64,000 nucleotides of DNA from contig NZ_CP025227.1 in NCBI RefSeq assembly GCF_004010955.1, positions 620,001 through 684,000 of the forward strand. Reading direction: 5' to 3'. The notes beneath the pieces were generated by a model. That model was not told the origin of the DNA, ran no database searches, and saw only the letters and a program-made list of their open reading frames with translations. This document shows positions 63,162 through 64,000 of the stretch, piece after piece. Position 1 is the stretch's first letter. Every line of letters begins with the position of its first letter. Source of the stretch: Actinomyces wuliandei. GTDB lineage: Bacteria > Actinomycetota > Actinomycetes > Actinomycetales > Actinomycetaceae. Made by a program: the position numbers and the translations under genes.

Positions 63162-64000
63162 GAGCTCTGAGATCGAGATCGGGCGCTCCAAGCGAGCCCG
63201 CCGCGCCTACTCCTTTGAGGACATCGCGCTGGTTCCAGCCCGCCGCACCCGTGACACCTCCGAGGTCCGTGTGGGCTGGCAGATCGACGCCTACCACGTG
63301 GACCTGCCGGTCATGGCCTCACCCATGGACTCGGTCATGAGCCCGGAGACCGCCATCCTGGTAGGGCGGCTCGGCGGGATCGGGGTGCTCGACCTGGAGG
63401 GCCTGTGGACCCGCTACGAGGACCCGACCCCGGCTCTGGAGCGTATCCGTGCCGCTGCTCCTGAGGAGGCCACCCGGGTGCTCCAGGAGGTCTACCAGGT
63501 ACCGGTGGATCCTGACCTCATCACCGAGCGCCTGGCCCAGGTCCGTCAGGCGGGCGTCGTCGTCGCCGGGCGGCTCAGCCCCGCCCAGACCCAGCGGCAC
63601 TGGCGCACCGTGGTGGAGGCGGGCGTGGACCTGCTGGTCATCCGCGGCTCGGTGGTCTCGGCGGAGCACGTCTCCGGGGCGGCGGAGCCGCTCAACCTCA
63701 AGCGCTTCATCTACGGGCTCGACGTGCCCGTGGTCGTGGGCGGGGTGACCACCTACACCGCCGCCCTCCACCTCATGCGTACCGGTGCCGCCGGCGTGCT
63801 TGTGGGGCAGGGCGGTGGCGCCTCCTCCTCGGTGCGACAGGTCCTGGGCCTGCACATGCCCATGGCCACTGCCGTGGCCGACGTGGCCGGCGCCCGGCGC
63901 GACTACCTGGATGAGTCCGGGGGCCGCTACGTCCACGTCATCGCTGACGGGTCGGTGGGCAACTCCGGTGACGTCGTCAAGGCTATCGCCTGTGGGGCGG
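63160..64000 (+). CDS. guaB3: GuaB3-type IMP dehydrogenase/GMP reductase homologue, 3' end outside window
   Basis: First 280 residues of an IMPDH-superfamily TIM barrel. MSSEIEIGRSKRARRAYSFE and DIALVPARRTRDTSEV match the GuaB3 subgroup of actinobacteria, as do LPVMASPMDSVMSPETAILV and EPLNLKRFIYGLDVPVVVGG. The loop that carries the catalytic Cys in classical IMPDH reads VGQGGGASSSVRQVLGLHMP here, without Cys, which is a subgroup hallmark. There is no CBS domain pair. RYVHVIADGSVGNSGDVVKA precedes the cut. The reaction of GuaB3 proteins is not settled by sequence; a purine nucleotide oxidoreductase role is likely. ATG 63160 is fixed by the leaderless -10 and the conserved N-terminus. Confidence 0.88.
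   Translation, partial: MSSEIEIGRSKRARRAYSFEDIALVPARRTRDTSEVRVGWQIDAYHVDLPVMASPMDSVMSPETAILVGRLGGIGVLDLEGLWTRYEDPTPALERIRAAAPEEATRVLQEVYQVPVDPDLITERLAQVRQAGVVVAGRLSPAQTQRHWRTVVEAGVDLLVIRGSVVSAEHVSGAAEPLNLKRFIYGLDVPVVVGGVTTYTAALHLMRTGAAGVLVGQGGGASSSVRQVLGLHMPMATAVADVAGARRDYLDESGGRYVHVIADGSVGNSGDVVKAIACGA

Overview
The window looks like chromosomal DNA from a high-GC Gram-positive bacterium, most likely Actinomyces or a close relative in the Actinomycetaceae. The lineage markers are a WhiB-type iron-sulfur regulator, the MtrA-MtrB-LpqB operon, a DUF3499 protein, a TIGR03089-type protein, a GuaB3-type IMP dehydrogenase homologue, and SpoIIM/RDD/MoxR/DUF58 genes. The genus is an inference; the phylum is well supported.

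Positions 1-35700 form a large cell-surface glycopolymer locus. It holds glycosyltransferases of GT-A type (19700, 23600, 30230) and GT-B type (1-3288, 17270, 22178, 26794). It also holds three tandem paralogous DUF6541-like polytopic membrane proteins (3496-9754), a YfhO-like membrane protein (13482) and a YbhN/LPG-synthase-like membrane protein (16314). Export is by a Wzm/Wzt-type ABC transporter whose ATPase carries a C-terminal carbohydrate-recognition extension (20073-22188). dTDP-L-rhamnose is supplied by rfbB (9842), an RmlC-RmlD fusion (31778) and rfbA (33407). A secreted peptidoglycan amidase with five 135-bp FG-GAP/VCBS-like repeats (11205) and manA (34477) complete the set. A type II restriction-modification pair (24608-26662) sits inside the locus.

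Positions 35700-45934 hold the conserved actinobacterial block TIGR03089 protein, whiB, a 1303-residue GT2/polytopic protein, a DUF5719 protein, a degenerate zincin-like protein, DUF3499, RDD and SpoIIM. Positions 46048-51471 are a tightly overlapping minus-strand operon (membrane protein, DUF4129, DUF4350, MoxR ATPase, DUF58). Positions 51806-56129 are mtrA-mtrB-lpqB, followed by hpf and a ComF-type phosphoribosyltransferase on the minus strand and by secA. Between secA and a GuaB3-type gene (cut by the window end) lies a small accessory island: a PIN-domain nuclease candidate and an SMC/OLD-like ATPase that lacks the P-loop end of its N-terminus.

Several genes have no ribosome binding site but carry TANNNT exactly 6-7 nt before the start codon, the arrangement expected for leaderless transcripts. 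Convergent genes are separated by long perfect hairpins, mostly without T-tracts. No tRNA, rRNA, CRISPR array, insertion sequence or prophage gene was seen.
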